64,000 bases of DNA from Triparma columacea (lineage: Eukaryota > Sar > Bolidophyceae > Parmales > Triparmaceae): positions 7,175 to 71,174 of the forward strand of contig BRYA01000260.1 in NCBI GenBank assembly GCA_030267965.1, read 5' to 3'. Under the pieces are notes generated by a model that saw only the letters and a list, made by a program, of their open reading frames with translations, was not told the origin of the DNA and did no database searches. Below are positions 31,216-41,640 of this stretch, piece after piece. Position numbers and translations under genes: made by a program. Position 1 is the stretch's first letter. Every line of letters starts with the position of its first letter.

Positions 31216-34200
31216 TTAGAGTGCCCCTCCCCCAAATTCCGTCCTCTTCGCCTTCCTCTCATTCAACCTGTCAATGACGAGACCCAACACTTTGAGCATA
31301 CCCTCCTCCTTCGCTTCGTCAGCACTGATTTTTGACACCAGCTCGTCCCCTCCGACACCCTCCAAGTACCCTTTCTCCTCTCCAAAGTCAGTAATTATGC
31401 ACCCCTCCACAACCACTTTCGTTTTATCTACAAATTCACTCTCAACCACCCCCTCTCCCTTCAACAGCTCGATTGCCGACACCAGCGCACTCCGCGCACT
31501 ACCAACCTTATCGTTGTTCTCCGAGTCGCTCTTGTCATTTTGGTTCGCCGCCACAATTTTTTGCTGCGCAATCCTGTTCTTCAAAGCGCCCGAAACGCTG
31601 CTCCTCCTCGTCCTTCCAGTGTCAGGGCTATTCAAATGAGCCCCGTGAGCCCGTGTCGTATCGTCGCCGGCATTGGGCAAGATCAGCTTCATAGCCTCCG
31701 TTTCTAAGTAGTCCATAATCTCTGAAAAGCTAGGCCTCTTCTCAGGGTCGTCCAGCCAGCAAAGGGTCAGCAGGTCAGATATACAGTCTGGCATCCCCAC
31801 CTCCTTCAAGACGTTCCTCTTTGGCCTCCAACCCTTGGTGATGATGTTGTGGCTGACCTTGCCTATGCTCGGGTTTTGTGAGCCTACTGTCAAGCGCCTC
31901 CCTTTGCTCCTGTCGGCCATCAAGTGTCTATCGAGGAACGTTAACAATTTCTCCGCCCCCTTGACGCTCCAAGCAAGAACCGTCATCGCGAACGAGAATA
32001 CGTCCGCCTGAGTGCTGTAGTGGTCGCCCTTAACAACCTCGGGCGCAATGTAAAGGGGGGTCCCGACCTGCGTCATGGTGTTATTCTCGTTGAAAGCTCT
32101 GGCCTCGCCAAAGTCTGCGACCTTGATTGTGTAAGTGTCAGTGACCAGGCAGTTGTCGGGCTTCAGGTCCCTATGAATGACCCCAGAGACGAGCTTGTCA
32201 TTTTTGACGTCGATGTAAGTCACACCGTGGAGGTACCTCATGGCCCTGCTGGTGTCCATGCACCACTTCAAGAGAGGATCGTCCCACGTGAAGGTAACAC
32301 CTTCCTCGACAAGCACCTCCGTGGACATGCCCTTCTCGGCAAACTCCATGACCAGGGCCATCAAATCCTTCTCCCAGCACGCTCCGACAAGTTGGATGAC
32401 ATTTGTATGGTGCAAGTCGGCCATAAGAAGGATCTCGGCTTGGAACCTCTCAAGGCTCTCCCTATCGATCTCATGCAGCGTCTTCACAGCGACATGGGTG
32501 CCCCTATACTTGCTCTTATGAACCTCCCCGAAGCTCCCCTTTCCAATGACGAACTCACTCTCCAGTTCCTTTGCCAATATCAGCAGCTTCTCGATGTCCT
32601 TGCCCACAGACAGGTTTTTGGTGTCGCCATCATGGCTCGTCTTCTTCTTATTGAAATCCTTACGAAAGGTTGTGATTTGGGCCTCAATCATGCCGAGCTC
32701 GTCGTCGTTGTATTGCTTCATCATCTTTAGGTTATTGTGCAGCTCGAGGTTCTCCTTCCTCATGGTTGCCAACTTAGCTAGGGCTTCTTTCTTTGTGCTC
32801 TGATGCGAGGCGGCGATCCTTTTAAAGTAAATGGTAACCCCCGCAATGATGAAAACCGCAGCCCCCAAGATGCCTCCGATGATTTCAATGGGCACACCCG
32901 CATTGATAGGCACCCCTTGAACGACAATCTTGATGTTTTCCTCAGATACAAGGCCCTGCACCTCGTCGTGCACCTTGTACTTCACGATGACATCAGTATC
33001 ATCTTCAGGGAAAGTTTCGACGGTGTAATAAAAGGTGGTAGAATCCAGGTCGTACATGTCGCTGTTTGTGACTGTTTGCATCGTGCCATGCACCTTGAGA
33101 GACCCGATTGTGGGAAGGATCGGGAACTCAACAGTCAACATTTTGCCGTCGAGGTTGGTGACGAAGGCATTCACGTCTATTGTCTGCGTTGCGTTTTCAG
33201 GCGAAGCTTCGACGTGTATCGTCCGAACAACCGGATCGTCAGCGACTCCTTCGACGTTGACAATTACCTCAGCCAACTCGCTGACAGTATCGCTATGGTA
33301 GCCACAGTCGGTGGACCGGAAGGCGAACTTGTCTTGACCGAAGAAGTTAGTATCTGGCTTGTAGGTGACCTCGGTGACGCCAGGAGGAAGCACGCCTGCG
33401 GGGGGCAGCTCGTATCCCGTAACCTTGACGTAGTCTATCTCGTTCCAATCCGGGACAGAAGTTGTATCGATCTCAATGCGGACCCTGTCCATCGCAAACG
33501 GCGTGTTGCACAGGCTAGGCGGCGAGAAACGATTTATCGTGTTGGTCAGCCTTGCCAGCCCATCCTCCGCGTCGCAGGACAGATCCGCCTTTTCATTGTA
33601 GATGACCATCTCGTTGTTGTTTTGGCTATTCTTTGCGACCATGCGCACAACGCAGCCGCAGCCGCGGACAATGCCAACCTCGATGTCAGATAAGAACACA
33701 GCGGCATCAAACTCAACCTCAATATACTCTGTGAAGCCAGATGTAGCCAGGCTATCGGCAGGGTCCCAAACAGGTTCCCTTTCATCGTCATCACCTTCGC
33801 CTTTTGTGGATATTCCTGTGCCCATCCTGGTAGCAGGGGCCCAGGCTAGCGCACTGTCTGCGTAAATGCTAGTGCTGGGCTCACCAAGAATCTGCGAAGC
33901 AGCCCAGTCTTCGGCTGGGTTGAACCAATGGGACGAGAAGCTGACGACAGATTTCGCGTACTGGGACAGAGGGACTTGATCTCCATAAGGGTTGAACGGG
34001 CTGAACTTGGATAGAGTGATTGTTTCGTCCCCGGAGTCGTACATGATGATTCCATGGGTCGGAGTATCATCGACCATTACGGTGATGAGAGAAGAGTCGT
34101 AGTCGGTGAAAGCCAGCGTGTGAGTGATCGACGTGTCTTCCTTGGGCGTGAAAGTTGTTACCGCACTGGACCCCGGCGAAATGATAGGGTGCTTGTTGAA

Positions 34201-35754
34201 GAGTGCAATGTCGATGTCTATGGTGACCTCGACAGTGTTTATTCCGTCGGAGTATTCGACCACGAAGGAATCCGAATTCTGGAGGTTATAAGGATCGGAG
34301 GGAATGTGGTAGTAATGGAAGAATGGGTCCAAGTACAGAGTCTGACTATACGGGAGGCTCGAAGCCTCTATTTTGGTTGACTTTCCAATGGACTCTGGAA
34401 TCCTCAGTCTCTGGTTCTCCTCGTACAGGTCACCATGCTCAGGAAGCTGGATCACTCGGTAGGAAATCGACTGGCCGTCGGCATCGTAGGCGAAGACGTA
34501 GGCGGGGAAGACCACATCGCTGTCACGAGAGCAAGTCAAAGAAGGTGGTGAAGGTGCGGGAAGAGGGGGACTCGAAGAAGAAGAAATGCCACTGCAAGTA
34601 TCACCCTCATGGCATAGGAAAATGGGTGCAATTGTAGCCACGACATCACATGCGTCCTCGGAGTAATCGGGCTCGGCGATTTTCACGGCCCGTTCCCTGC
34701 GATGAGATGCACCGACCGAAGCGAATCGCAAGAGGGGGCGCGTAATGTGTGAGAATTAGGAGCGGAGTGGTCAACTCAGGTACGATAGTCAACATGTCAA
34801 CCCCCGTTTCTCGTCCATTCTCACCTATTCACGCCGAGGATGAGCGGGTATTTGCCGCTGTTCTTGGGGGCTTCATTTAGCACGGTCGTAGATGAAGGGT
34901 CGTTGAAGCTGTAATAAAGCGCCAGTCGGTTGTCTGCAGTTGGGTCGAACGCGTTGACATCGTCGAAGACGGCCTGCGGGGGGGAAGACAAGGGGTAAAT
35001 AGTTTTGTTATGTGTGCGTCTGTGTTAGGCTTCAAATGTTGTCTTGTTCTCGTTTGGTCGGTTTGTATGTTCTCCTTCTCCTTCTCCTTCTCCTCACCTT
35101 GACCTCACTTGCGCTGAGGACTCCGTTGTAGACAGCAAAGTCATCAAGTCCTCCCCTGAAATTCGTGTAGTCATTGTCCGGTACATCGCGGCAGCCGATG
35201 CCCCATGCCTCAATTCCCTTGTCGTTGGTTTCGCTGACCTTCCCAAAGTGACCGAAGTCATGGGCCTTGTTGCTATTTGCCCAGGTTTCATTCACGAAAC
35301 CGTTGGTGCTGTTGCCGACGAAATCGCCGTTAACGTAATAAGTCATGAGATCGATGCTGCGTTCGTACGTGTGCACGTGCTGGACCCACGTGTTAACATT
35401 CACCTCGTCATCGAAGACTGGGGAAGGGGTAATATGGGAATTGGTGATGCCGAAGTTCCAGTAGTTGGAATATCCTCTATCTTCAAAAGGATAGGCGACG
35501 AAAATGTCCAATCGCATATTTCCATCCAACAAGATGGGCCTCCCCATCGACCCATCGAACTTCATCCAATAGCTGACAGTGAAGTCCCCCTTGGGGAGAT
35601 CTGTGCCATCGCCAAAGGCGATGCCTGCACAATGCTCCACCCTGCCGTAATGCACATAAGATCCGGTTGGTAAGGCCGATAAGGTAAATTGAGGCACGAC
35701 GAGAACAAGAATAAGGAGGAGGAGTTGAGAAAAACATGAGGAAAGAAACAGCAT
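31216..35754 (-). CDS. LamG-ectodomain receptor-like protein kinase (TKL type)
   Basis: A single-pass receptor kinase assembled from three exons (35754-35098, 34973-34825, 34696-31216), 1428 residues. It starts with a signal peptide (MLFLSSCFSQLLLLILVLVV). Next is a LamG/concanavalin-like domain (FTVSYWMKF, WVQHVHTYERSIDLMTYYVNG, FRGGLDDFAVYNGVLSASEV), continued over the first intron. Cadherin-like beta domains follow (YTLDPFFHYY, FRSTDCGYHSDTVSELAEVIVNV), with a discoidin-like segment (DWAASQILGEPST, ALAWAPATRMG, YIEVEFDAAVFLSDIEVGI). The membrane helix (IIGGILGAAVFIIAGVTIYF) is near residues 872-893. A coiled coil and a kinase follow: GKGSFGEV, VAVKTL, HRDLKPDN, DFGEA, APEVV. All catalytic residues are present. 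An acidic 180-residue tail ends the protein. Confidence 0.9.
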
Positions 35755-36670
35755 CTTATTCGGGGGAGGGTGGTGGTGGTGATTTTGTCGAGTTCTGAGG
35801 AGTGCGTTCCGGAACCAGAATGCCAACCGGCCAAGATTGGGATAGAGGAGAGAAGAGGTATGGGGCCAGGTGCGTGTGTGCCAAATTGAAGTTGTGGAGA
35901 AGGGCTGAGTATTTTTTTTTCGAGAACAACTTGCACCAACTGCAAAACAGCCGGGTGGACTCAATTTAGTCTGAAAAAAAATCCTTTTTGACATTTGCGG
36001 AGAGCACACTGATATGTACGTCACACTTGGTAACTCAGGTCCAACTCGATCTCTTTTAAAAGACAGTACGGTCGAAAAAAAAACAATCTCTGGGGTTTTC
36101 TCGCAAAAGGGGTTTCATTCCAAAAGTCCGAAAATTGGCTGGCCCATTTCTCGGTGATGTTGTATTTGGCCGCGAAGTCCGGCTTGTCCTTGGAAGTTTT
36201 GGAGGATGACATTGTCGTCACCAGCGTCCCAAAATCTTGGGAGCTCGCCATGCACACATAACATGAACCCCCAGGTAACCCTGGTCCCTTAACTTGGGAT
36301 TGCCCTCACTTTTTTGCCATTTCTCCATATTAACTTTGGTAAGCCACCGTTGTTGATAGCAATTGAATGTAGACACCATAAGTTACACGTCTCAAACATA
36401 CTAAGCTCGCGTATGATGTTGGAAGCTGGGGGACGAGTATCTGGCAAATGTGATTGCGGGAGTGTCGACTTCTCATATAAGGATATTGTGTGAAATAAAG
36501 GCATTTGAACTTTGTCACTTCTTGATCTTCCAACATTCTATAATGGCATCACTCAATCCGGTATTGCTATTCAATTTTCGGTATTCTAACCTCTCAAAAA
36601 TCCACTCCCCTCACACTCCCTCACCTCCCCCCCCAAATATCAGTGCTTGCCTCATCTCTCGCGCCCAATA
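35755..36670. other. Intergenic region with one possible small minus-strand gene
   Basis: This 0.9 kb holds the promoters of the receptor kinase and of MPC2. Apart from the small open frame listed separately, I see nothing that can be supported. Confidence 0.5.
36021..36257 (-). CDS. Possible small protein, unrecognised
   Basis: An intact 78-residue frame with ordinary composition, including SKDKPDFAAKYNITEKWASQ and FSDFWNETPF, ends just upstream of the receptor kinase on the same strand. A second Met three codons in (MASSQDF) is in good context. No family is recognised and it could be a 5' leader frame instead. The absence of low-complexity sequence is the main point in its favour. Confidence 0.35.
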   Translation of the reverse strand: MCMASSQDFGTLVTTMSSSKTSKDKPDFAAKYNITEKWASQFSDFWNETPFARKPQRLFFFRPYCLLKEIELDLSYQV

Positions 36671-36951
36671 ATGCTTCCGTCCGTCGTTCCTCAGATCAGA
36701 GCGAAGGTGATGGAGTGGGGTATAGTCAAGAATAACCCCAAGTTTGCTGCCCTCGTTGATTCTCCCGCCGGTCCCTTTACAATCCACTTCTGGGCCCCTA
36801 CCTTCAAGTGNNNNNNNNNNNNNNNNNNAACTACACACTTTTCAGCGTCAATGTCTTCATGGCGGGGAGCGGGATCGCGCAGCTGTCGAGGAAATTCATG
36901 GCGGCCAACGAGACACCCAAGGCGGAGCCGGAGGTCAAGGCTGCGAATTAG
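36671..36951 (+). CDS. Mitochondrial pyruvate carrier subunit, MPC2-like (interrupted by assembly gap)
   Basis: MPC subunits form the heterodimer that imports pyruvate across the inner mitochondrial membrane. The N-terminal part reads to the family signature DSPAGPFTIHFWAPTFKW, then hits 18 N (36811-36828). After the gap NYTLFSVNVFMAGSGIAQLSR matches the third helix, ending in a short acidic/basic tail and a stop. MPC2 proteins have roughly 45 residues between these two segments (the middle helix and its loops), so the gap must hide more than 18 bases and perhaps an intron. The gap is a placeholder, not evidence of a broken gene. Confidence 0.82.
36811..36828. other. Assembly gap (N run) inside MPC2
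   Basis: Eighteen N interrupt the MPC2 coding sequence. The true missing length must be larger, because the central helix of the carrier is absent. Confidence 0.98.
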
Positions 36952-37537
36952 TGAGGATTAATGTGTTGTGTAGGTTAGGGTGCTTATTTTAACTCAATTA
37001 CCGATTTTTTTTAGAATTATACAAACCTAACAGCCCCCCCCCCTGGATCGTAACTCATGAGAGGAATACTTTTCATATCTGCCATTTCCACCAAGCATTA
37101 TTTGGGGAAAGGAGGGAAAAATTATGGATCATCGTATTCCCGTACTTTTTATATTTCGCCGTGGTACCTCCTACCGTAAGGTGTAGGTAGAGCACAATAC
37201 GATTGTCGTTTTCCCCTACTTTCTGGTGGTCAAAATTTTCCAAATGCTTAAAAATTCTCCCTTACCGCATCGCTCTCAAAACTCAATAAGCCGTGTGATC
37301 TGCATCCTTCAATTCCTCCACTTACCTTTGCCCATTTTTAGGAAACAACAACAACAACATTCGACCAGGGAACAAGGTTACCTATTCTGAACACCGACCC
37401 ACCCTGCACGACTTATCTCGTGTACCTCTTAAATTTCCCCCCTCATTCTCCCCTCCCGACACCCTTCCCGGATTATAGATATATATTCTTGACATCCTCT
37501 CTTCCTTTCACCCCCCTCATCATAATAATACCCCAAT
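36952..37537. other. Intergenic region, no supported gene
   Basis: Nearly 600 bp between MPC2 and PP4R3. A short inverted repeat (CCTAC/GTAGG) with an 8-base loop occurs near 37165-37195. I see no open frame or RNA gene that I can name. Confidence 0.5.
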
Positions 37538-40519
37538 ATGACCTCAGCGGAGCCATGGCGCGTGAAACTTTATAGACTGAATGTTACAGGGGAGTGGGAC
37601 GACCTTGGCACAGGCTTCATTAGGTTGGTCATTAGAACGGAGGAGGCTGAAGGCCAGGCTGTCGTGGGCCCGGCTGCCGACCAGGAGGTGAAGAAGATGT
37701 CCCTCGTTATGTGCCCGACGAGCTCTCCCATTGCCGACAAGGGGGTGGCTGCAGCTGCTGGGGCAGACGTGAACAACGACAATGAGATCAAGATTGACAT
37801 TTCGAGGGAGCACAGTTATCAGAGGCAAGGGGATAATATCATAACTTGGACGACCGAGACGATGGGGGAGGGGGAGGTGAGCAATAATATGTGTGCGCTA
37901 TTCTCACATGATGAATATAAAAAGTAGCCCAGCCAAGCACATGGCACACTTACCACTCACTCTCCACACTCTCCAACCCCCCGCATCCCCCGCACCCCTA
38001 CTCTCGTACTTTCCCCTCAAACCCTTCGCCCCCCTCCGACAGGTCAGCCAGACGGACCTCGCCCTATCTTTTCAGGAGAACGAGGGCTGCCGGGAGGTTT
38101 GGCGGCGGATAAGCTCCTGGCTGGAGCGGCCTGGCCAATCCAACGGAGTGTTGGGCAAGAGGGCAAGGGAGGACGACGGCTCTGCGGCCGACAATTCCTC
38201 TAACCCGGCGTCCCCCTCGACTGCGGGGGCCATGTCTCAGTCGTCGTTGTCGATAATGCCCTCGAGTAACACTTCTCTCCCCCCCCCTGCGGACCTCCAT
38301 GCCCTCTACAATCACCTCGTAACCTATCTGTCAAGTCCTCCCGGGAAGCACTCGCAGCAAATCAACTCTCTCCTAATATCCAACAATTGCGCGTACCTTT
38401 CGACGCTCCTAAAGAACCCCCCCCCCCCTTCCGACCCCCCCCTCCTCGGCAAAATCCTACGCACCCTCCTTACCCTGAACATAACCGAGGTCCTCGAGTT
38501 CTTCACATGCAAGGCGGAGACGTTCAACACCCTGTTGGGCCTCATCCGATTGCCGGGGGACCCGCTGCCGGTGGATGTCGTCTTCAGGGCGCCACTGCCG
38601 TACGGCAAGGACGTGGAGGACGCGATAAGGCAGACATGGAGGTTGGAATTTATTAGAGATAGGGTTTGCAGGGTGGGCATGGACGGAGAAGGTGAGGTCC
38701 ACTCGTTGTGTTGTTTGTTGTGGTGTGTTGCGTGCCCACAAGGGTGTTACTGGCTAACTAACTTCTTAACTGACTTCTTAACTAACTTGACCCCCTCTCC
38801 CCCTCTCAAATAGCGTTTACATCCCTAAATAGCATAATTACGTTCAATAGCCACTCCATTGTAAAGTACCTCGCCGGTGATTACACCACGAAGGTGATTG
38901 AGATGTTGGAGAAGGACTGCCGATGGGTAAATATTTGTCAAGACGAGGTCCTCAAGGAAGGCTATGAACGCCCGCCTCCACTGTCTGAATACAACCCCTC
39001 TGTTACCGTCGTGACGAGGGAGACGGAGAACATGGCGGGCCGGATACACAGGCGGCTGGACTGTCTCAACTTCCTCCACCAACTCTTTGTGCTCTCTAGG
39101 ACTCTGCAGCCCTCCATAAAGGAGGAGTTTTATTCCACCACGCTGCAGTTCCCCCCCCCGAAGAACGAAAACTTTGGCGGCGTTTCCCTTTTCTCGGTCC
39201 TTTCCATGGTCCTCAACAAGTCCACCGCAGATGAGAAGCTAAAGTGCTTGGAAATTTTGACAAACGTGCTCTTATACGACCCGGATTTCGTCCGTGCGTA
39301 CGTATGCACGCACAACTCTGAGCCCAATGTAACGGCTAAGGAGGACAGAGGCCACAAGACTATCTACGGGAACCCCAACCTCAAGGACTATGACCTCCTC
39401 CTCCACCTCACGGTCCTCAATGGGGAGTCCTCCGAGGCCGTGGTCGTCGGGGCCGCCGAGGTCGTGAAACTCATAGTGAACGGAGAGACCTTCGACCCGG
39501 GGAGCGTCATGGAGTCCGCCGTCTTCAACCAGTTCTACGACCATAATATCAACCACTACCTCCTCCCCCTCTCATCTCCTGCCCCCCCCACCCCCCTCGC
39601 CCTATTTTACACACTCGAAGTCCTTTGCTTCTGCGTGAGGCAGCACCCGAATAAGTTCAAGTTCTTCCTCATCCAGAAAAACGTCGCCAAGCTTGTGCTC
39701 GGGAAAATGGGGGGCAGGGACAAGTTCCTCAGGCTGTCGGCGCTGAGGTTCATAAGGTCGGCCATCGGCATGGGAGACAGCTACGTGAACAAGTACTTAA
39801 TCAAGCAAGACTTCTTCTCTCCCATTGTCACGTCCTTCCTTCCCTCCACAGACAACCTCCTATCCTCCGCTGTCATTGAGATGGTGGACAAGATCAGGGA
39901 CTTGGACGCTAGACCTGTGGTGAAGTACCTCGTGGACGGGTGGAGGGATGTGTTCCAGGGTTGGAACTTAGAAACCTTTGACAAGCTCATTGAACTGCAT
40001 GACGCTCATCTGTCGGAGGAGGCGAGCTTGGGGGTTGGGGAGGCGGGGGCCGGAGAAGGCGGAGAGGGGGAGGGGGAAGGGGGAGACGACGGCGATGGAA
40101 GCGGTCGTGGAAGAGGAGGAGCAGGAAGAGGAGAGAACAATAAAGCTGACAAGGATCAGAGCAAATTCAGGGACATGGAGAGGGAGGAGAGTTACTTTGC
40201 TGAGGGAGGTGATGACGATGATGAAGATAATGAAGACGATGTCGCTGGGGGGGTAGGGGGAGGGAGGAGGGGGGAAGGTAACGATGAGGACGAGGATGAC
40301 GCCGAGGATAGCGATGCCTTCCCTAGTGTGAGCGCCGAGGCCGCCATGAAGGCTGTTAGCAAGATCCAGGAAACCCTCAAGTCCAAGTCCGAAAACAAGC
40401 AAACCAAGGGGAAGGAGCTTCCCACCAAGGGTAAGGGCATCGGGGGGGGCATGAAGGGAGGGAAGAAAATCTTGAACAATCTCTTCCCCTATGGCGAGGG
40501 GGACAGCGACGAGGACTAA
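37538..40519 (+). CDS. Protein phosphatase 4 regulatory subunit 3 (SMEK/PSY2 family)
   Basis: PP4R3 directs protein phosphatase 4 in DNA-damage recovery and centrosome or stress signalling. Three exons (37538-37876, 38043-38691, 38814-40519) give 897 residues. The N-terminal PH/EVH1-like domain starts WRVKLYRLNVTGEWDDLGTG and includes QTDLALSFQENEGCREVWRRI, interrupted by a Ser/Pro-rich insert. It is followed by the armadillo-like SMEK region: LDCLNFLHQLFVLSR, FFLIQKNVAKLVLGKMGGRDK, SALRFIRSAIGMGDSYVNKYLI. The C-terminal 180 residues are acidic, Gly-rich low complexity ending in GEGDSDED, as in other members. Confidence 0.92.
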
Positions 40520-41385
40520 AATATGAAGGAGGAGAAGGAGTGAAGGATGACGACGATTTAGAACGACAGGACGATTACTAAATCCGACTTTTTTTGGAAA
40601 CCCTTTTGCTTCTGACGTTCACCACTTTTGGCATGAAACTTCATAATTTTCAAGTCCTCCGCATCCCCCTTCCCCAACAAAACACACTGCACACACCACA
40701 ATGCACCAACGCCCATCCTCCACCCCCCTCCTTCCCACCCGTCACGACCATCACAATTTTGAAGAGCTCTCCAACATGTCTCATCACCCAATTTCCTCAT
40801 CAAGAAAAAGCCAAAATCGACAGTGAGTCCTTCACTTCCAAAATCCAACAAACGTGCGAAATACCCCGTCCTCTTTCAGCGATGTGCCACCTGTCTCTTT
40901 TTAAGACCTCTCGAACGAACAAATGCCGACGAATGCGCCACCCAGCCCAGAACACCTTCACTCACGCACCCAAGGGGGCGTTGGAGATTTGCCAATTGAA
41001 GCTCTACTTGAGCTCCATTCTCCATCACGACAATAGAAACACAACGATATATACTCTTTGTTCACTATCAATCAACGTCATATTACAAAACGACGAACTG
41101 GTTCAAATATGGTTTCCACCCCTGCAGCCTGAGATTCCAGAACTATATGCGAAGGTCCTGTCCGAGTTCTTTGTCCTACGAGCACGCTCATCATATTGTT
41201 ACTAGTAATACTTCACGTCTCGATGTGTAGTGAAGTGACTAGTACTTGCATACAGTCACTTCCTCCTCATACCTCTCCCCCCCTCAATCTCATTCCCTCT
41301 CAACAAACCACTTCCCCAACTTTCGCTCCCTAACCCCCCCCCGCCCACTCTCTTTTCCACTTCCCACCGTCACCAGAATAATAAT
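40520..41385. other. Unresolved region between PP4R3 and eL39
   Basis: This 0.87 kb holds two rival open frames. The minus-strand frame ends at 40558 with SGERQKQKGFQKKSDLVIVL, and an ATG near 41034 could start its first exon. The plus-strand frame is 40594-41205 (203 residues, ending ELYAKVLSEFFVLRARSSYCY). Neither has a recognisable domain. I could not find a splice model that closes the minus-strand gene in phase. The eL39 promoter must lie at the right end. Confidence 0.4.
40558..41034 (-). CDS. Possible small multi-exon gene, unresolved
   Basis: A candidate first exon begins ATGGAGAATGG (near 41034) and encodes MENGAQVELQLANLQRPLG, followed by GTGCGTGAG donors. A last exon ending at 40558 encodes GDAEDLKIMKFHAKSGERQ and a basic tail. 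I could not connect them with confidence. The overlapping plus-strand frame is an alternative, so this is only a flag. Confidence 0.25.
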
Positions 41386-41541
41386 ATGCCTTCCCAAAAG
41401 ACTTTCAGGGTGAAGAAGATTCTCGCCAAGGCCGCCAAGCAGAACAGGCCCCTTCCCCAGTGGTGCCGCTTCAAGGCCGACTGCACCGTTAAGTACAACA
41501 GCAAGCGCAGGCACTGGAGGAGGACCAAGCTCGGTCTCTAA
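41386..41541 (+). CDS. RPL39: Ribosomal protein eL39
   Basis: A 51-residue intronless gene for the smallest protein of the large cytosolic ribosomal subunit, which lines the exit tunnel. The sequence has the expected conserved pattern: [20 protein letters not shown], then W, R and the basic C-terminal end [11 protein letters not shown]. Length, charge and both ends match the family. The start ATG follows a pyrimidine-rich leader, as is common for ribosomal protein genes. Confidence 0.97.
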   Translation: MPSQKTFRVKKILAKAAKQNRPLPQWCRFKADCTVKYNSKRRHWRRTKLGL

Positions 41542-41640
41542 ATAAGAAGACCGTGTTATCCGCACAAATAGAAACCATTTTTATGTTCTGATTTTTTGTT
41601 GTTGTGTATGTTCAGTTTGAGCCAACCCCGAGCTCATAGC

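Noticed and set aside
32020..32730. 236-residue plus-strand frame over the receptor kinase
   Set aside because: It is antisense to the catalytic kinase domain, whose motifs are all intact.
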